64,000 nucleotides of DNA from JABMPJ01 sp964345005 (GCA_964345005.1 CAYFPQ010000010.1:1-64000), one strand, 5' to 3'; shown: positions 26,001 through 34,234, counted from the first letter of the stretch. Notes: generated by a model not told the origin, from the sequence alone. Numbers and translations are program-made.

Positions 26001-27861
26001 GGGTAACGGCGACGGCGTTGCCGGAAGAGAAATCGGCATAGGTTGCCGATACGCCGCCGGTACTCACGCCCGTAACGCTCAGGTTCGCATAACCGGCCGG
26101 AAGCGGCATATCGATCGTATCGATGGCGGCGATCACAGGACTGATCTCCGCCTGAATATAGTAAGAAAAAGCCTGGTTCGTGTTGATGCTCGCAACGGGC
26201 GGATCGATTTCGGCGACGGGCGGATCTTCCTGATAGCGGTGCAGCAGGATATGGTCGGAGCCGCCGAAATTCACATGCAGGGACGCGATGGTAACGCCCG
26301 CCGCCGCATCGGATACGATGGCAAGAGGATAACCGTTATCGGCCACCGGATTATCGAGCGGATCGCCCTGGCTGAGCGTACTCGTCCATGCTCCGGCGTC
26401 CGTGTCCCGGATCGTCAGCGCCGCGCCGTCATGACGGCTCAGGTGAAAGCGTTTACCGGAAAACGACCCGCCTTCGCCGTAGGCGATGAAGACGTGGTCC
26501 AGCGAATCCACCGCCAGGTACGGCAGCATCGACTCGGCGGCATTGCCGGAATCAACGGGATCGGCCAGACTGAAGTTGGTGGTCCAGGCCGTGGCGTCGT
26601 GATCCCACATGCGCACGTCGGCGCCGTCGTAACGCGAAAGGTAGACGCGCGGATTTGATTTGGGCTCGGTCTGGGCAAGATACACACGGTCGGCGGAGTC
26701 GATCGCCATGGCCGGTCCGTAATAGGTGATGTCGCCGCCCGTGACCGGATCGCCCGCGCTGAAGTTCGTCGTCCAGCCCGGTGCGTCGTTGTCCCAGATG
26801 CGCGCGTCGGCGCCGTCATAACGCGACAGATAGGGCCGATAGCCGGAGGGATCGCCGCCGGTTGTGGTCGCCTGCACAAACGCGCAATAGACGCGGTTCG
26901 AGGCGTCAACAGCCAGGGCCGAAGGAATCGCGTACTTGGCTTCGCCGAGATCGATCGGGTCGCCGTCGTTGAAATTGGTCGTCCAACCCGGCGCATCGTT
27001 ATCCCAGAGGCGCACATCGGTCCCGTCATGGCGGACCAGGTAAACATGATAAGCGCCGTCGCGGTACTCGCGATAACACGCATAGAGCGTATCGAGACCG
27101 TCCACCGCCAGCGCAACGTTCAATGCGTTTCCCGACGCGACCGCGTCGCCATCCGCGAACGTCGCCGTCCAGCTTTGCGTGTCCCGGTCCCAGAGGCGAA
27201 CATCCGTTCCATTGTAACGACAAAGGTAAGGACGATAGCCGGCGGCGCTGTTCTGACGAAACGCGATCGTCAGTCGATCGGCCCCGTCCACGGCCAGCGC
27301 GATGTCCGCCAGAACCGTGTAACCGGGACCGGTATCGACGGGATCGCCCGCCCCGAGCGTCGCGGTCCAGTTGGTCGTATCCGCATCCCAGATGCGCATG
27401 GACACGCCATCGTAACAATTGATATGCAAACGCGAATTCGCCCCATCGGACTGCGTGTAGACGACGTATACCCGATTACTGCCATCGACCGCCAGTTCGA
27501 CACCGGCCACCCCGTTGGTCATGCCGGTATCGATCGGATCGCCGTCGGAAAAGTGTGTTGTCCAGTTTGTCGCATCATGGTCCCAGATCCGAACATCAAT
27601 TCCATCATACCGGCTCAGGTAGATGTGTTCGCCCTGTTCGAACGCCGCGTAGACCCGCCCCATAGAATCGGCCGCCAGGTGCGGATCCGAAACGTTATCG
27701 TTCGACCCGGTATCGATCGGATCGCCCGCGCTGAAATTCGTGGTCCAGGCCGCCGCATCACGGTCCCAGATCCGAACCTCGGCGGCATCGAGCCTGACGC
27801 TCCAGCCGACGATCACCATCAGAGCAAGCGCAGCCCCCCCGATCCAGAGGTTCTTTCTCAT
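23011..27861 (-). CDS. Large secreted repeat protein (eight-repeat propeller, Ig-like, laminin-G-like and Ca-binding segments)
   Basis: A 1616-residue secreted protein; signal peptide residues 1-26 (MRKNLWIGGAALALMVIVGW), ribosome site AGGAGG. Residues 27 to about 545 contain eight consecutive repeats of about 62-68 residues with the pattern DVRxWDxDxxxWTTxFxxGDPID.G...LAVDxxxRVYxAxxQ....YLSRYDG, likely eight blades of a propeller. Then two related beta-sandwich repeats (about 550-830; each with SYYI...YxNLSVTGVSxGG and FTADxP), a second propeller-like part, a laminin-G-like segment, an acidic GDTDGDGMADDWE/DYDGDGASNEGE calcium motif, and the phylum-type C-terminal module ending ENFYRIGVDWAE. 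Probably a cell-surface or matrix protein binding glycan or protein; no catalytic motif is evident. Confidence 0.75.
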   Translation of the reverse strand: MRKNLWIGGAALALMVIVGWSVRLDAAEVRIWDRDAAAWTTNFSAGDPIDTGSNDNVSDPHLAADSMGRVYAAFEQGEHIYLSRYDGIDVRIWDHDATNWTTHFSDGDPIDTGMTNGVAGVELAVDGSNRVYVVYTQSDGANSRLHINCYDGVSMRIWDADTTNWTATLGAGDPVDTGPGYTVLADIALAVDGADRLTIAFRQNSAAGYRPYLCRYNGTDVRLWDRDTQSWTATFADGDAVASGNALNVALAVDGLDTLYACYREYRDGAYHVYLVRHDGTDVRLWDNDAPGWTTNFNDGDPIDLGEAKYAIPSALAVDASNRVYCAFVQATTTGGDPSGYRPYLSRYDGADARIWDNDAPGWTTNFSAGDPVTGGDITYYGPAMAIDSADRVYLAQTEPKSNPRVYLSRYDGADVRMWDHDATAWTTNFSLADPVDSGNAAESMLPYLAVDSLDHVFIAYGEGGSFSGKRFHLSRHDGAALTIRDTDAGAWTSTLSQGDPLDNPVADNGYPLAIVSDAAAGVTIASLHVNFGGSDHILLHRYQEDPPVAEIDPPVASINTNQAFSYYIQAEISPVIAAIDTIDMPLPAGYANLSVTGVSTGGVSATYADFSSGNAVAVTLTAPVTVDGTVIRIDFTADTPPLPATQAFAARVDHAADPGSVFCQPGDGDGGGIVTTDVWTVTVEADGPVTSAEAEIDPIRVVLNTQGVSFSYYIDPVIGPHDTGFDTIRIDAPPVYSNLSVTGVSVGGAPAGYAGSVDGGTITVTLSNRVTAGGTDIRVDFTADAPDGIDWGLNFTSTLDDSTVHAPMACVSGDGDGNGPVTGNTWTVRAEPAGYQFVQTAWLEGQYASISNLYSGSGTELLLTSDPTNLVPIGSILNMGQASQIPQVYGMAVYDGKLYMLGCEYPLNAHDGTAYTHAYWMENEDGAARLRVLRENGTNYLVAVGIEQEYGANLSEPVRLYVFDGTGWTPKQVDNPGSKEIHGWDVAVFDDALYSISAHSDYATLYRAQDDFLGNPAADTVAWSELFDTPSDSTRSTLATHDGDLYLMNSYHLYRSDGSLFMPSADLTGAGWAMASRGGYLYIGDKGAILRTDGVTITNVADTANHYCWYLKEHDGVLYAAVSDTDSSRSFLGDNVDNAQLWRLNDGSGRFEKVWEGPEDSAHSLGSYRGRLFMGTGGQGNIYAGAFSASGFLISNPYDTGLSAVRYDQLAFSGSVPANATLRFQIRTASTEAGLESATFVGPDGTAGSWYAVGAGEAIPGGHDDDPWLQYQVWFETQDTTNATPVLNSVSITYTDPSWHQLPFVETFESNAPMAGTLGAVDGQHGWTGDAGAVVQDADAYEFCQAARVADANLSHVFEGGPADVWMAVAWKPAAGDPPPVDTIPSNTTVVIWAGSNSVLSAYSNQTVVSSGAVVDTGRWSRVLVHSDYAAKRWDLWLDGVQAITNYGFYADTLSGFTGVTFTASDPAVQYVDDVRIGTDAWNPSPGDTDGDGMADDWERDYWQSPNVVSNSAGDYDGDGASNEGEGIAGTDPTEAGSVFMITNITTDAAGSNLVLRWPSVSDRVYGVWWTTNLLTNFTGMASNLPATPPENVYTDALHGAVRENFYRIGVDWAE

Positions 27862-27931
27862 TCAACAACCTCCTTTCCTTATACAGTGCCGGCTAGCGTC
27901 ACGTCACACATGAAAAGATACGTAAACACAT

Positions 27932-28033
27932 TTCCTTGTCATCCCGAGCTTGTCGAGGGATCTCTTGTAAACCAGTAACGTCTGAGATTCCTTATAGCTT
28001 CGCTCGGAATGACAGATTACCTAACGTTACTGG
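27932..28033. repeat. Intergenic palindromic element with GTCATCCCGAGC / GGAATGACA ends
   Basis: Between two minus-strand genes. It contains CCAGTAACGT (27972-27981) and its exact inverse ACGTTACTGG (28024-28033) enclosing a tail reading CGGAATGACAG, and just outside it TTGTCATCCCGAGCTTGTCG (from 27935). Strings of the type GTCATTCCGAGC...GGATCTC are dispersed repeats in many bacterial genomes. It could also act as a terminator for the serine hydrolase gene upstream. Confidence 0.5.
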
Positions 28034-28045
28034 GTTGACACGACA

Positions 28046-29428
28046 CTAGTCATCGAGCGCCGACCAGGTCAGAACGCGATAGAACGTCTGGGGCGCCGAC
28101 GGCATGTTCGTATACACAATGGGCAGTCCGTCGCCTTCCAGATCCGTCATATTCGTCACGCCGACCCAATCGCCTTCTACCAGATTCTCGCATGTTTCCA
28201 GTGTATACAAACGGCTTTTCCATGTGGGGACCGTCACTTCAACAGTTTCGTTGGTGATACAGGCACCCAGATAGAGGGTCTGTGTCGGGGGCGTATACCC
28301 GAACGCCTTGCAGAACTTCGCCAGAAACAGGTTGTCGAACGCGCTGATGGCGACTTCGCCCTGCCCGCTCGCGTTGTCGCCCAGCCGCACCACCACCAGA
28401 TCGAGACTGGGTACCACGTAGATGTTATTGTCCGACGCGCCCAGCGCGGCAAAGGTATCCTCCGGGCAATCCGGAAACAGGCCACCGTTGCGCTGATCGT
28501 AATAAAAAGGAACCTGATGCGAATCCTGTCCATTCAGCCACCAGAGCCGTCCGTAAGACGGATTGAGCGACTGCGAAGGTGTGATCGAGGTTTGAATCCA
28601 GTTGGTCGAAACCAATGGTGAACCATTCCATTCGCCGTTCCGCAACGCCAGCAGACCGAAGCGCGCCGCGTCAAGCGCGCTACTCTTGAACCAGTAATAA
28701 TTCATGTGTGGTCCGCTGTTCATCGTGACCCACGACGTGTTGGTCATGCCCAGCGGTCCCAGCAGTTTCGTCTGTGTGTAGGTATCCAGCGAGACGCCCT
28801 CCGCCTCCTCGATCACGGAAAACAGCAACTGATAAGCGGGCTCGTTATAATCCCAGAATGTCCCCGGCGTATGGGCCAACGGCAGGCCGGCCGCGAACTG
28901 GCGTTGATTGGTATCGGAGGGAAGACTTTGCATAAAATTGCTCATGCCCCCTTCGATGCCCGTGGTCATGGTCAGATGGTGGTCGATGGTCAGGTCTTCC
29001 TTGCCGGCAACGCCCGCCCATTCCGAGAGGAAATCGGACGTCTTCTGCGTCACGCCCGTGATGCCGCCATCTTCGATTGCCATGCCGATGAGGGTTCCGA
29101 CCACACTCTTGGTAGCCGAATACAACGTTCCCTGGGTGCCGCGGTCTGTCCCCGGCCCGTAGGCTTCCACAAGAATCCGCCCCCCCCACAGCACCACCGT
29201 GCCGTGCGTCAGATTTGACGCGCCGTAAGCCACCGCATCCATCAATTGCGCCTGATCGGCCCCGGCTTCCGCCGCCGTCACCGTCTCCCAGTCCGCATCG
29301 ACGCCCGGCCAGTACAGGACGTCCGCCCCGGCGTCTCCGCTCCACAGCCCCGTCAACACCCCCAGCACAACCGCGCCGAACAGATTCACCTTCAACACAA
29401 CCCCACGTCTTTTCACCGCTACGTTCAT
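28046..29428 (-). CDS. Secreted serine hydrolase, beta-lactamase/penicillin-binding fold
   Basis: A 460-residue protein with a signal peptide (VNLFGAVVLGVLTGLWSGDAGA). It is a class-C-type serine hydrolase (EstB / AmpC / 6-aminohexanoate-dimer hydrolase group): nucleophile in YSATKSVVG (SxxK), YNE in WDYNEPAYQ as the YxN tyrosine, and later conserved RFGLLALRNGEW. The C-terminal 75 residues form the TLYLG...YTLETCENLVEGDW...TFYRVL module seen in secreted proteins of this phylum and related to the ends of the genes at 23011 and 21346. I chose the ATG at 29428, with GGTGGAG just upstream. Substrate may be an ester, amide or peptide. Confidence 0.8.
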   Translation of the reverse strand: MNVAVKRRGVVLKVNLFGAVVLGVLTGLWSGDAGADVLYWPGVDADWETVTAAEAGADQAQLMDAVAYGASNLTHGTVVLWGGRILVEAYGPGTDRGTQGTLYSATKSVVGTLIGMAIEDGGITGVTQKTSDFLSEWAGVAGKEDLTIDHHLTMTTGIEGGMSNFMQSLPSDTNQRQFAAGLPLAHTPGTFWDYNEPAYQLLFSVIEEAEGVSLDTYTQTKLLGPLGMTNTSWVTMNSGPHMNYYWFKSSALDAARFGLLALRNGEWNGSPLVSTNWIQTSITPSQSLNPSYGRLWWLNGQDSHQVPFYYDQRNGGLFPDCPEDTFAALGASDNNIYVVPSLDLVVVRLGDNASGQGEVAISAFDNLFLAKFCKAFGYTPPTQTLYLGACITNETVEVTVPTWKSRLYTLETCENLVEGDWVGVTNMTDLEGDGLPIVYTNMPSAPQTFYRVLTWSALDD

Positions 29429-29445
29429 AACTCCACCTTTCCCGA

Positions 29446-29467
29446 TATAATACATAATGATACATAA
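29446..29467. promoter_or_regulatory. Divergent promoter region with 10-bp direct repeat
   Basis: TAATACATAA (29448-29457) and TGATACATAA (29458-29467) are near-identical decamers in tandem, one helical turn apart. A TATAAT box (29446-29451) overlaps the first. The region separates the serine hydrolase (start 29428, minus) from the GntR-LacI gene (start 29540, plus), so it is the natural place for that regulator to bind. Confidence 0.45.
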
Positions 29468-29539
29468 CCAGTCAATTAGACAGCATCGCAAATCTCCTTG
29501 ATTCCGGCCCTGCTTGCCGCCTACATTCTCCTCAACACT

Positions 29540-30607
29540 ATGGCCGAAACTAGAAAATCAGTTCGCAGCACCTCCGATCGAGCGTATGATGCGATCAAAG
29601 AGCAGATGGCGGCCCTCCGTAAGAGCGGGCGAAACCAGCTTCCGCCCGAGCCGGACCTGGCCGAAGCGATCGGTGTCAGCCGCGTTACCATTCGCCGGGT
29701 ACTGGCGCGTCTCGAATCGGAACGGTTGATCGACCGTCAGAAAGGGCGCGGAACGTTTATTCGTCCCCGCCCCCACAAACAACGACTGACCGTTCTTTAC
29801 GGGTCGCATGTCGATCTGTTCGACCCATGGATGGCCGGCATACTGCGAGGGGTTTCCGGGGAGTGCGCCCGGCGAGGCATCGCCCTGTCGCTGAACCCGG
29901 TCCCCGAACATGGCGCAGACAATCTTGTGGACACGCTGATTTCCGACGTCCGGAGCCGACACGCCGATGGGTATCTGATCGCCTGCCCGCTTCCCCTGAA
30001 AGACTGCCTGCGCATGCGAAAAAAGAACATTCCCCTTGTGTTGATCGAAGAGGATTACGGTCGGGACGATATTCCCGCAGTCATGCTTGATCATGCCGAG
30101 GCGGCCCGCCTGGCCGCGGAATACTGCACCCGGCGCGGCGGTCGAAACATCGCGTTAATTTCCGGCCCGTTGGGCACGGAAACGGTCCGCAAAGCCGATG
30201 TCATCGCGGCCGCGCTACGCGCCGCGACCGGCTCCGCAGCGCCGGCAAAGGGCCGGAACCATATGGTCACGGACCGAAGCGTGGCGGCCGGGCGCCATGC
30301 CATGCGTCAACTGCTGCGCCGGAAGAAGACGCCGGACGCCGTCCTGACAACCGATGACGACCTGGCCATCGGCGCCCTGTTGGCGCTCAGGGAATCCGCC
30401 AACCCGTCGCACCAGACGCCGGAAATGATCGCGTACATCAACCCGCACGCCAACCTCCGGGATCTGCTGCCCTGGACAGTGATTGAAGCGCCGCCGCACG
30501 GACTGCTCGGAACCCATGCCGTGGACATGCTGAGTTGCCTGGTGGCCGGCAACCGGGTCCAGCCGGCCCTGCTCCGCCTGCCGCCCCGCCTGCGCGAGCG
30601 GGAATGA
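29540..30607 (+). CDS. GntR-LacI hybrid regulator, paralogue of the one at 48026
   Basis: A 355-residue regulator: GntR winged helix (AYDAIKEQMAALRKSGRNQL, PPEPDLAEAIGVSRVTIRRV, then RQKGRGTFIRP) followed by a LacI-type sensor (VDLFDPWMAGILRGVSGECA, PDAVLTTDDDLAIGALLAL). It aligns along its length with the regulator at 48026 (for example LxRLxxERLIDRxxGRGTFIRP and the IPLVL...D(I/L)PAVM segment). The start is uncertain: I use the ATG at 29540, since the TTG at 29498 adds a hydrophobic lead that GntR proteins do not have. Likely controls the divergent serine hydrolase. Confidence 0.8.
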   Translation: MAETRKSVRSTSDRAYDAIKEQMAALRKSGRNQLPPEPDLAEAIGVSRVTIRRVLARLESERLIDRQKGRGTFIRPRPHKQRLTVLYGSHVDLFDPWMAGILRGVSGECARRGIALSLNPVPEHGADNLVDTLISDVRSRHADGYLIACPLPLKDCLRMRKKNIPLVLIEEDYGRDDIPAVMLDHAEAARLAAEYCTRRGGRNIALISGPLGTETVRKADVIAAALRAATGSAAPAKGRNHMVTDRSVAAGRHAMRQLLRRKKTPDAVLTTDDDLAIGALLALRESANPSHQTPEMIAYINPHANLRDLLPWTVIEAPPHGLLGTHAVDMLSCLVAGNRVQPALLRLPPRLRERE

Positions 30608-30772
30608 CGGCCCAACGCATCCGGAACAAGATTCGCCTGCGGCGAGCGATAAGAGGCGCTTCTATAACTCATAATACATTGCCAAGGGCAATGCTTCGCC
30701 CGTTTCGAGCACACGCTCAATCCACGGCAATCCAAAGCCCTGATTTGCGTATTCCGAGAAGGGCCGAATGGT

Positions 30773-30979
30773 TTCCGCGGCGGGCTCAGCGCGGCCAACT
30801 ATGTGAGCATGACGGGCGCATCGCCCGCCACGGCGACTCGCGACCTCCTGGACCTGGTGGTCAAAGGGGCGTTAACTCGTACCGGCGAGAGAAAATACAC
30901 ACGCTATTATCTCAATCTCTTCGGCCCCGGCCAAGCCGGCGTAGAGAACAGGGTACGTTCAGCAAACGTTGCCGGGTGA
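30773..30979 (+). pseudogene. C-terminal fragment of a Fic-family protein
   Basis: The frame reads FRGGLSAANYVSMTGASPAT then ATRDLLDLVVKGALTRTGER and KYTRYYLNL to a stop at 30977-30979. This is the winged-helix tail that follows the catalytic domain in many Fic/DOC AMP-transferases. No HPFxDGNGR core is found upstream, so only the tail remains. Confidence 0.65.
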
Positions 30980-30983
30980 AATC

Positions 30984-31127
30984 ATGGGATGCGCACACCC
31001 CGTGGAATTACTCGACCAGTATGGCGAGCAGCTTCGCATCATGGGCGGATTCGACAAGACGAAGATGGGCGCCGGAAAGAAAGAAACCAAGGCTATATGG
31101 AAACGCTCGTGCCCAGGAGATCCTTGA
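30984..31127 (+). pseudogene. C-terminal fragment of a URO-D-family protein
   Basis: The frame from 30984 gives HPVELLDQYGEQLRIMGGFD followed by KTKMGAGKKETKAIWKR. It matches the late barrel strand and helix of uroporphyrinogen-decarboxylase-like proteins (the V.L...YG..L...GGIDK...L.KG...I...L.R pattern). Without the rest of the domain it is a relic. The following 150 bases (31128-31278) show nothing I can identify. Confidence 0.5.
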
Positions 31128-31278
31128 GTGTTACCGGCTGTGCGATGATGTCCTCCGCCCAGACCCCCGGGCGTAAACCGTGCGGGGTTACCAGCGCCCA
31201 CAGGAGTTGCTTCCGTGTTCCGCGGGACGCGTCGAGCGAATGGGCTCGATCCAGTACAAGTAGAAGAGTGAATACGCG

Positions 31279-31482
31279 TCAACCGCCTTGATGTAGTAAT
31301 TCTTCTTCGCCCCGGCCTTCCGGAACGTGGCAGTGGATAATCGCCATGTTCAACTTGGAGACCTCCTTCAGTATCCGCTGTAGCCGTCGGTGGTTTTTCG
31401 TCCACTCTCTGACCTCCTCAACCATGTCTTTGGGGACATAAACGGTGTGCGTCTTGCCTTGTACGGGAACGGTCCCCATCAC
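31279..31482 (-). pseudogene. Fragment of a DUF6788-type protein
   Basis: Sixty-seven residues: QGKTHTVYVPKDMVEEVREW, TKNHRRLQRILKEVSKLNMA. The GK..T.YV...VEEVR.....YRRL..I..E.S.LN pattern is that of small DUF6788 proteins often found beside insertion-sequence transposases. The amino-terminal part is missing, and it overlaps the transposase remnant by 4 bases. Confidence 0.45.
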
Positions 31483-31670
31483 GCCATCGCCAGGATCATT
31501 TCCTTTCTAAAGAGCTTCCGGAGGTTGTAGCTCATGAAGATCAGAGCCATCTCTGCTGAGACTTTGTCGTCACCGCGGAGACTTACCCTCCGGTAGGCAC
31601 GGTTGTGTTTGACGTCTCCAAAGACCGTCTCGATCTCGCATTCTCGTCGCTTGCGAAGGCGTTCGCCAAC
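31479..31670 (-). pseudogene. C-terminal remnant of an IS1182-like transposase
   Basis: The frame contains GERLRKRRECEIETVFGDVK followed by HNRAYRRVSLRGDDKVSAEM and ALIFMSYNLRKLF. This is the end of an IS1182/IS5-group DDE transposase (E..FG..K.NRGFRRF.LRG..KV..E..L....HNL.KL). The catalytic DD part is absent. Its upstream end fuses into the nucleotidyltransferase fragment near 31670, which marks the insertion or deletion point. Confidence 0.7.
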
Positions 31671-32004
31671 GGGGGTCCTCCTGAACAGGGAAAAACCGGA
31701 AGGCGCTATCCTGTGCCCATTCAATCTTCAATTGTCGTCCCGCCACCGTCACGACGGCACGATGAAACGTGGGTGTGCGCAGAAGCCACGTGAGATCGTA
31801 GCCGGCCCCGTGCAACGTTGCCGCGTCCTGCTCCGCGCTTTGAGCTACGCTGCCCTCCACATCGTGAAAAAAGTCCAGATCCTGTGAAAAGCGCGGCGTA
31901 TTGTCGGTGCGATGAATCACCGTGGCGCCCGCGAGGTAGTTCTCGGGACTACGGTTCGCGGCAATCTGCTTCAGGACCATGGCTTGAATGTCGCTTATCG
32001 GCAT
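31660..32004 (-). pseudogene. N-terminal part of an AbiEii-like nucleotidyltransferase, truncated by IS remnant
   Basis: From the ATG at 32004 the frame reads IAANRSPENYLAGATVIHRT then RFSQDLDFFHDVEGSV, the (S)xDLDxF nucleotidyltransferase site, and goes on to VAGRQLKIEWAQDSAFRFFP. Family members continue for a further 100 residues or more; here the sequence becomes transposase tail in another frame. A dead toxin-like gene. Confidence 0.65.
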
Positions 32005-32123
32005 AGTCTTGCGGCAAGCAGGAAACCTTGACGCCCTCCGTTTTGCCGCAGTCCGCGCACGATCTCCCAGCGATACACCGAATAGTCTTGCACTGATCAG
32101 TACAATATTCTATCCTCCAAACG

Positions 32124-33266
32124 ATGAAGCACAACCCCGACATACGGACGCGGAATCCGTTTCGATTTGGCCAGGTGGTCGAGAAGGACGCGTATTGTCC
32201 CCGAACAGCACTCGAACGCCGGCTGAGCAGTCGTATCGAGCGAGGCCAGAATACGGTTGTGCTCGGCAACCGTCGTGTCGGGAAAACATCCCTGATCTGC
32301 AACGTGGCGAGTCGGCGTCGCTCCCATAGGGTCTGGCATGTCGACTTTCTGGGCATCAAGAGCGGCCAGGATTTTCTGACACGCGGCGTGCAGGCGATGG
32401 GGGGGCTGGATCGTCACGCGTCCGTCCTGGAGCGGCTCTTAAAGGCACTGCCGCGATTGACCGTTTCCGTATCTCCGGATCCGGTGACAGGCCTGCCATC
32501 GCTCATGCCGGCCATGGCACCGGATGCCTATCGTCCGGAGAGCATCGCGGGACTGCTTGGAGTCGTCAATGACATGGCGGCAAAGCGCCAACTGATGGTC
32601 GTCTTCGATGAGTTCCAGGATGTGACCAAACTGCCGGACGCCGACGCACTGCTCGCGGTCCTGCGCGGGCGAATCCAGTTCATGGGAAGCACGCCGTTCA
32701 TCTTCGCCGGCAGTGTGCGGAACGACATGTGGCAAATCTTTGCGGATGAACGCAGCCCTCTCTTCAAGTCGGCTGATTTTGTGGAGGTCGCCGCCGAGGA
32801 GTTCGACGACTTTCCGGGGTTTCTGCAATCGCGCTTTGGGGCCGGAGGAAAGACGGTGGCTCCGGATGTATTGCCCGAGGTCCTTCGAATCTGCGACAGC
32901 GTACCGGGCGACGTGCAACAGCTTTGCGCTGCCCTGTGGGACAACGCGATGGGCTCTCGGGTCACGACCGATCACATGGCGCCGGCGATCGAGGAGATTT
33001 TCCACAACGAATCGCGCGCCTACGAGGCGGTCGTCACCGAGTTACCGGCACAGCAGCTCAAAGTGCTGGCGGTGCTGGCGAAACAGGGCGGCCATTCAGC
33101 CCTGGGCAAGCAATTCCTCGTCGGCACAGGGATTACCCATCCCAGTTCGGTGAAGCGTGCTTTAACGCGCCTGTGCCAGCGCCGACTAGTGTTCCGCACG
33201 CCGGACGCGTACAAGTTCTCGAATCCCTTCCTGAAGCTTTGGCTTCTGCACAAGGGCTATGCGTAA
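32124..33266 (+). CDS. AAA/STAND-type ATPase with winged-helix C-terminus
   Basis: A 380-residue ATPase of the ATPase_2 (MNS clade) type. Walker A is VLGNRRVGKTSL (about residues 45-56), Walker B is LMVVFDEFQDV (about 160-170), and PFIFAGSVRNDMWQIF is the sensor segment. The C-terminal 100 residues look like a winged helix (LKVLAVLAKQGGHSALGKQFL, SSVKRALTRLCQRRLVFRT). Such proteins occur in archaea and many bacteria as mobile accessory genes of uncertain role. No ribosome site precedes the ATG. Surrounded by gene relics on its left. Confidence 0.8.
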   Translation: MKHNPDIRTRNPFRFGQVVEKDAYCPRTALERRLSSRIERGQNTVVLGNRRVGKTSLICNVASRRRSHRVWHVDFLGIKSGQDFLTRGVQAMGGLDRHASVLERLLKALPRLTVSVSPDPVTGLPSLMPAMAPDAYRPESIAGLLGVVNDMAAKRQLMVVFDEFQDVTKLPDADALLAVLRGRIQFMGSTPFIFAGSVRNDMWQIFADERSPLFKSADFVEVAAEEFDDFPGFLQSRFGAGGKTVAPDVLPEVLRICDSVPGDVQQLCAALWDNAMGSRVTTDHMAPAIEEIFHNESRAYEAVVTELPAQQLKVLAVLAKQGGHSALGKQFLVGTGITHPSSVKRALTRLCQRRLVFRTPDAYKFSNPFLKLWLLHKGYA

Positions 33267-33343
33267 GTCTCCAGAATGCGCGATCATTTTGGGGCGATAT
33301 CCATCTGCTCGGCTGCTGAGCGCCCGCTCCGGCGAATCCTCCA

Positions 33344-34228
33344 TCAACACCCCATATATACATCCTGGCGGCGATAGCCCCACCCCATCCAGCCGAAGGG
33401 CTCCGCATGCAGAGCCCCGCAAACAGCCGAAACAGGAATGTCAAGCGTCCGCACTTCAGGACCGCTCCCAAGCTGAACAAGGGTTTCCCCGCCCGGTCCG
33501 ACCACAAAACTGCCGCCGTTGAAACGCCCGGAATGGTTAACAACCGCAATGAAGACTTCGTTCTCGGCTGCCCGACAACGCGTTATCATTTCGTTGTTCG
33601 CATAGTCCACGTGTTTGTCCAGACGGTCCGTATCGCAGGCCAGGGGGCAGGCAATCAGTTGCGCCCCCAATGCACGGAGACGGCGCGCGGATTCCGGCAT
33701 CTCACGATCGAAACAGATCATTGTACCCATGCGAAATGACGGATGGTCGCCGGTGAGATCCACCGCCGCAAGACGGTCACCCGGCGTGAACGGGCCACCG
33801 TGGTCAATATGCTCAAACGTACGGCAATGCACTTTTCGATAAACAGACAGTACGTCGCCGGTGGCGGAAACAACCGCGGCCGAATTGTGAATCGCATTGC
33901 CGGCACGCTCCGCGAAACCGAGCACAATGGCCATGCGCTTAACGCGTGCGACCTCCCGCACCCGCAAAACATTCGGACCCGTGAGCGGTTCAGCTATTGC
34001 CTCCAAGCGGCGGCGGGTATCATCACGCTCAGGGCCGAACCCATACCCATGAAGGACGCACTCGGGCGTTATGGCAAGATGCGCGCCCTGGGCGGAAGCC
34101 GCTTCCAATGCCGCAAGCGTTCTCTGAAGGTTGCCCTCACAATCCCACGCCTGTGTCTCGATCTGGCAAAGCGCCAAACGCAGAGAAGATCCGTCTTCAA
34201 CAACAAACCGTGGAAGCTTGGGATTCAT
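33344..34228 (-). CDS. Carbon-nitrogen hydrolase (nitrilase superfamily amidase)
   Basis: A 294-residue nitrilase-fold enzyme with the complete catalytic triad E56 (AITPECVLHG), K132 (VYRKVHC) and C172 (MICFDREMPES). It should hydrolyse an amide or carbamoyl-type C-N bond; a true nitrile substrate is unlikely for this branch. It is the last gene of the eight-gene minus-strand run and starts 6 bases after the stop of the ABC ATPase, so it is co-expressed with the transport genes. Ends close to 33344 with no clear terminator. Confidence 0.85.
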   Translation of the reverse strand: MNPKLPRFVVEDGSSLRLALCQIETQAWDCEGNLQRTLAALEAASAQGAHLAITPECVLHGYGFGPERDDTRRRLEAIAEPLTGPNVLRVREVARVKRMAIVLGFAERAGNAIHNSAAVVSATGDVLSVYRKVHCRTFEHIDHGGPFTPGDRLAAVDLTGDHPSFRMGTMICFDREMPESARRLRALGAQLIACPLACDTDRLDKHVDYANNEMITRCRAAENEVFIAVVNHSGRFNGGSFVVGPGGETLVQLGSGPEVRTLDIPVSAVCGALHAEPFGWMGWGYRRQDVYMGC

Positions 34229-34234
34229 CAGTTG

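Noticed and set aside
24370..26658. 762-residue open frame on the plus strand
   Set aside because: Exactly antisense to the repeat region of the secreted protein, Arg/Gly/Val-rich with repeated segments mirroring the other strand; a shadow in GC-rich DNA.
26220..27790. Regularly spaced repeats that might suggest a CRISPR array
   Set aside because: Units are about 190-200 bases, diverged, and all in one open frame; they are protein repeats.
28610..28619. AACCAATGGT, identical to one arm of the operator at 12689
   Set aside because: Lies inside the serine hydrolase coding region with only a partial inverse nearby; probably chance.
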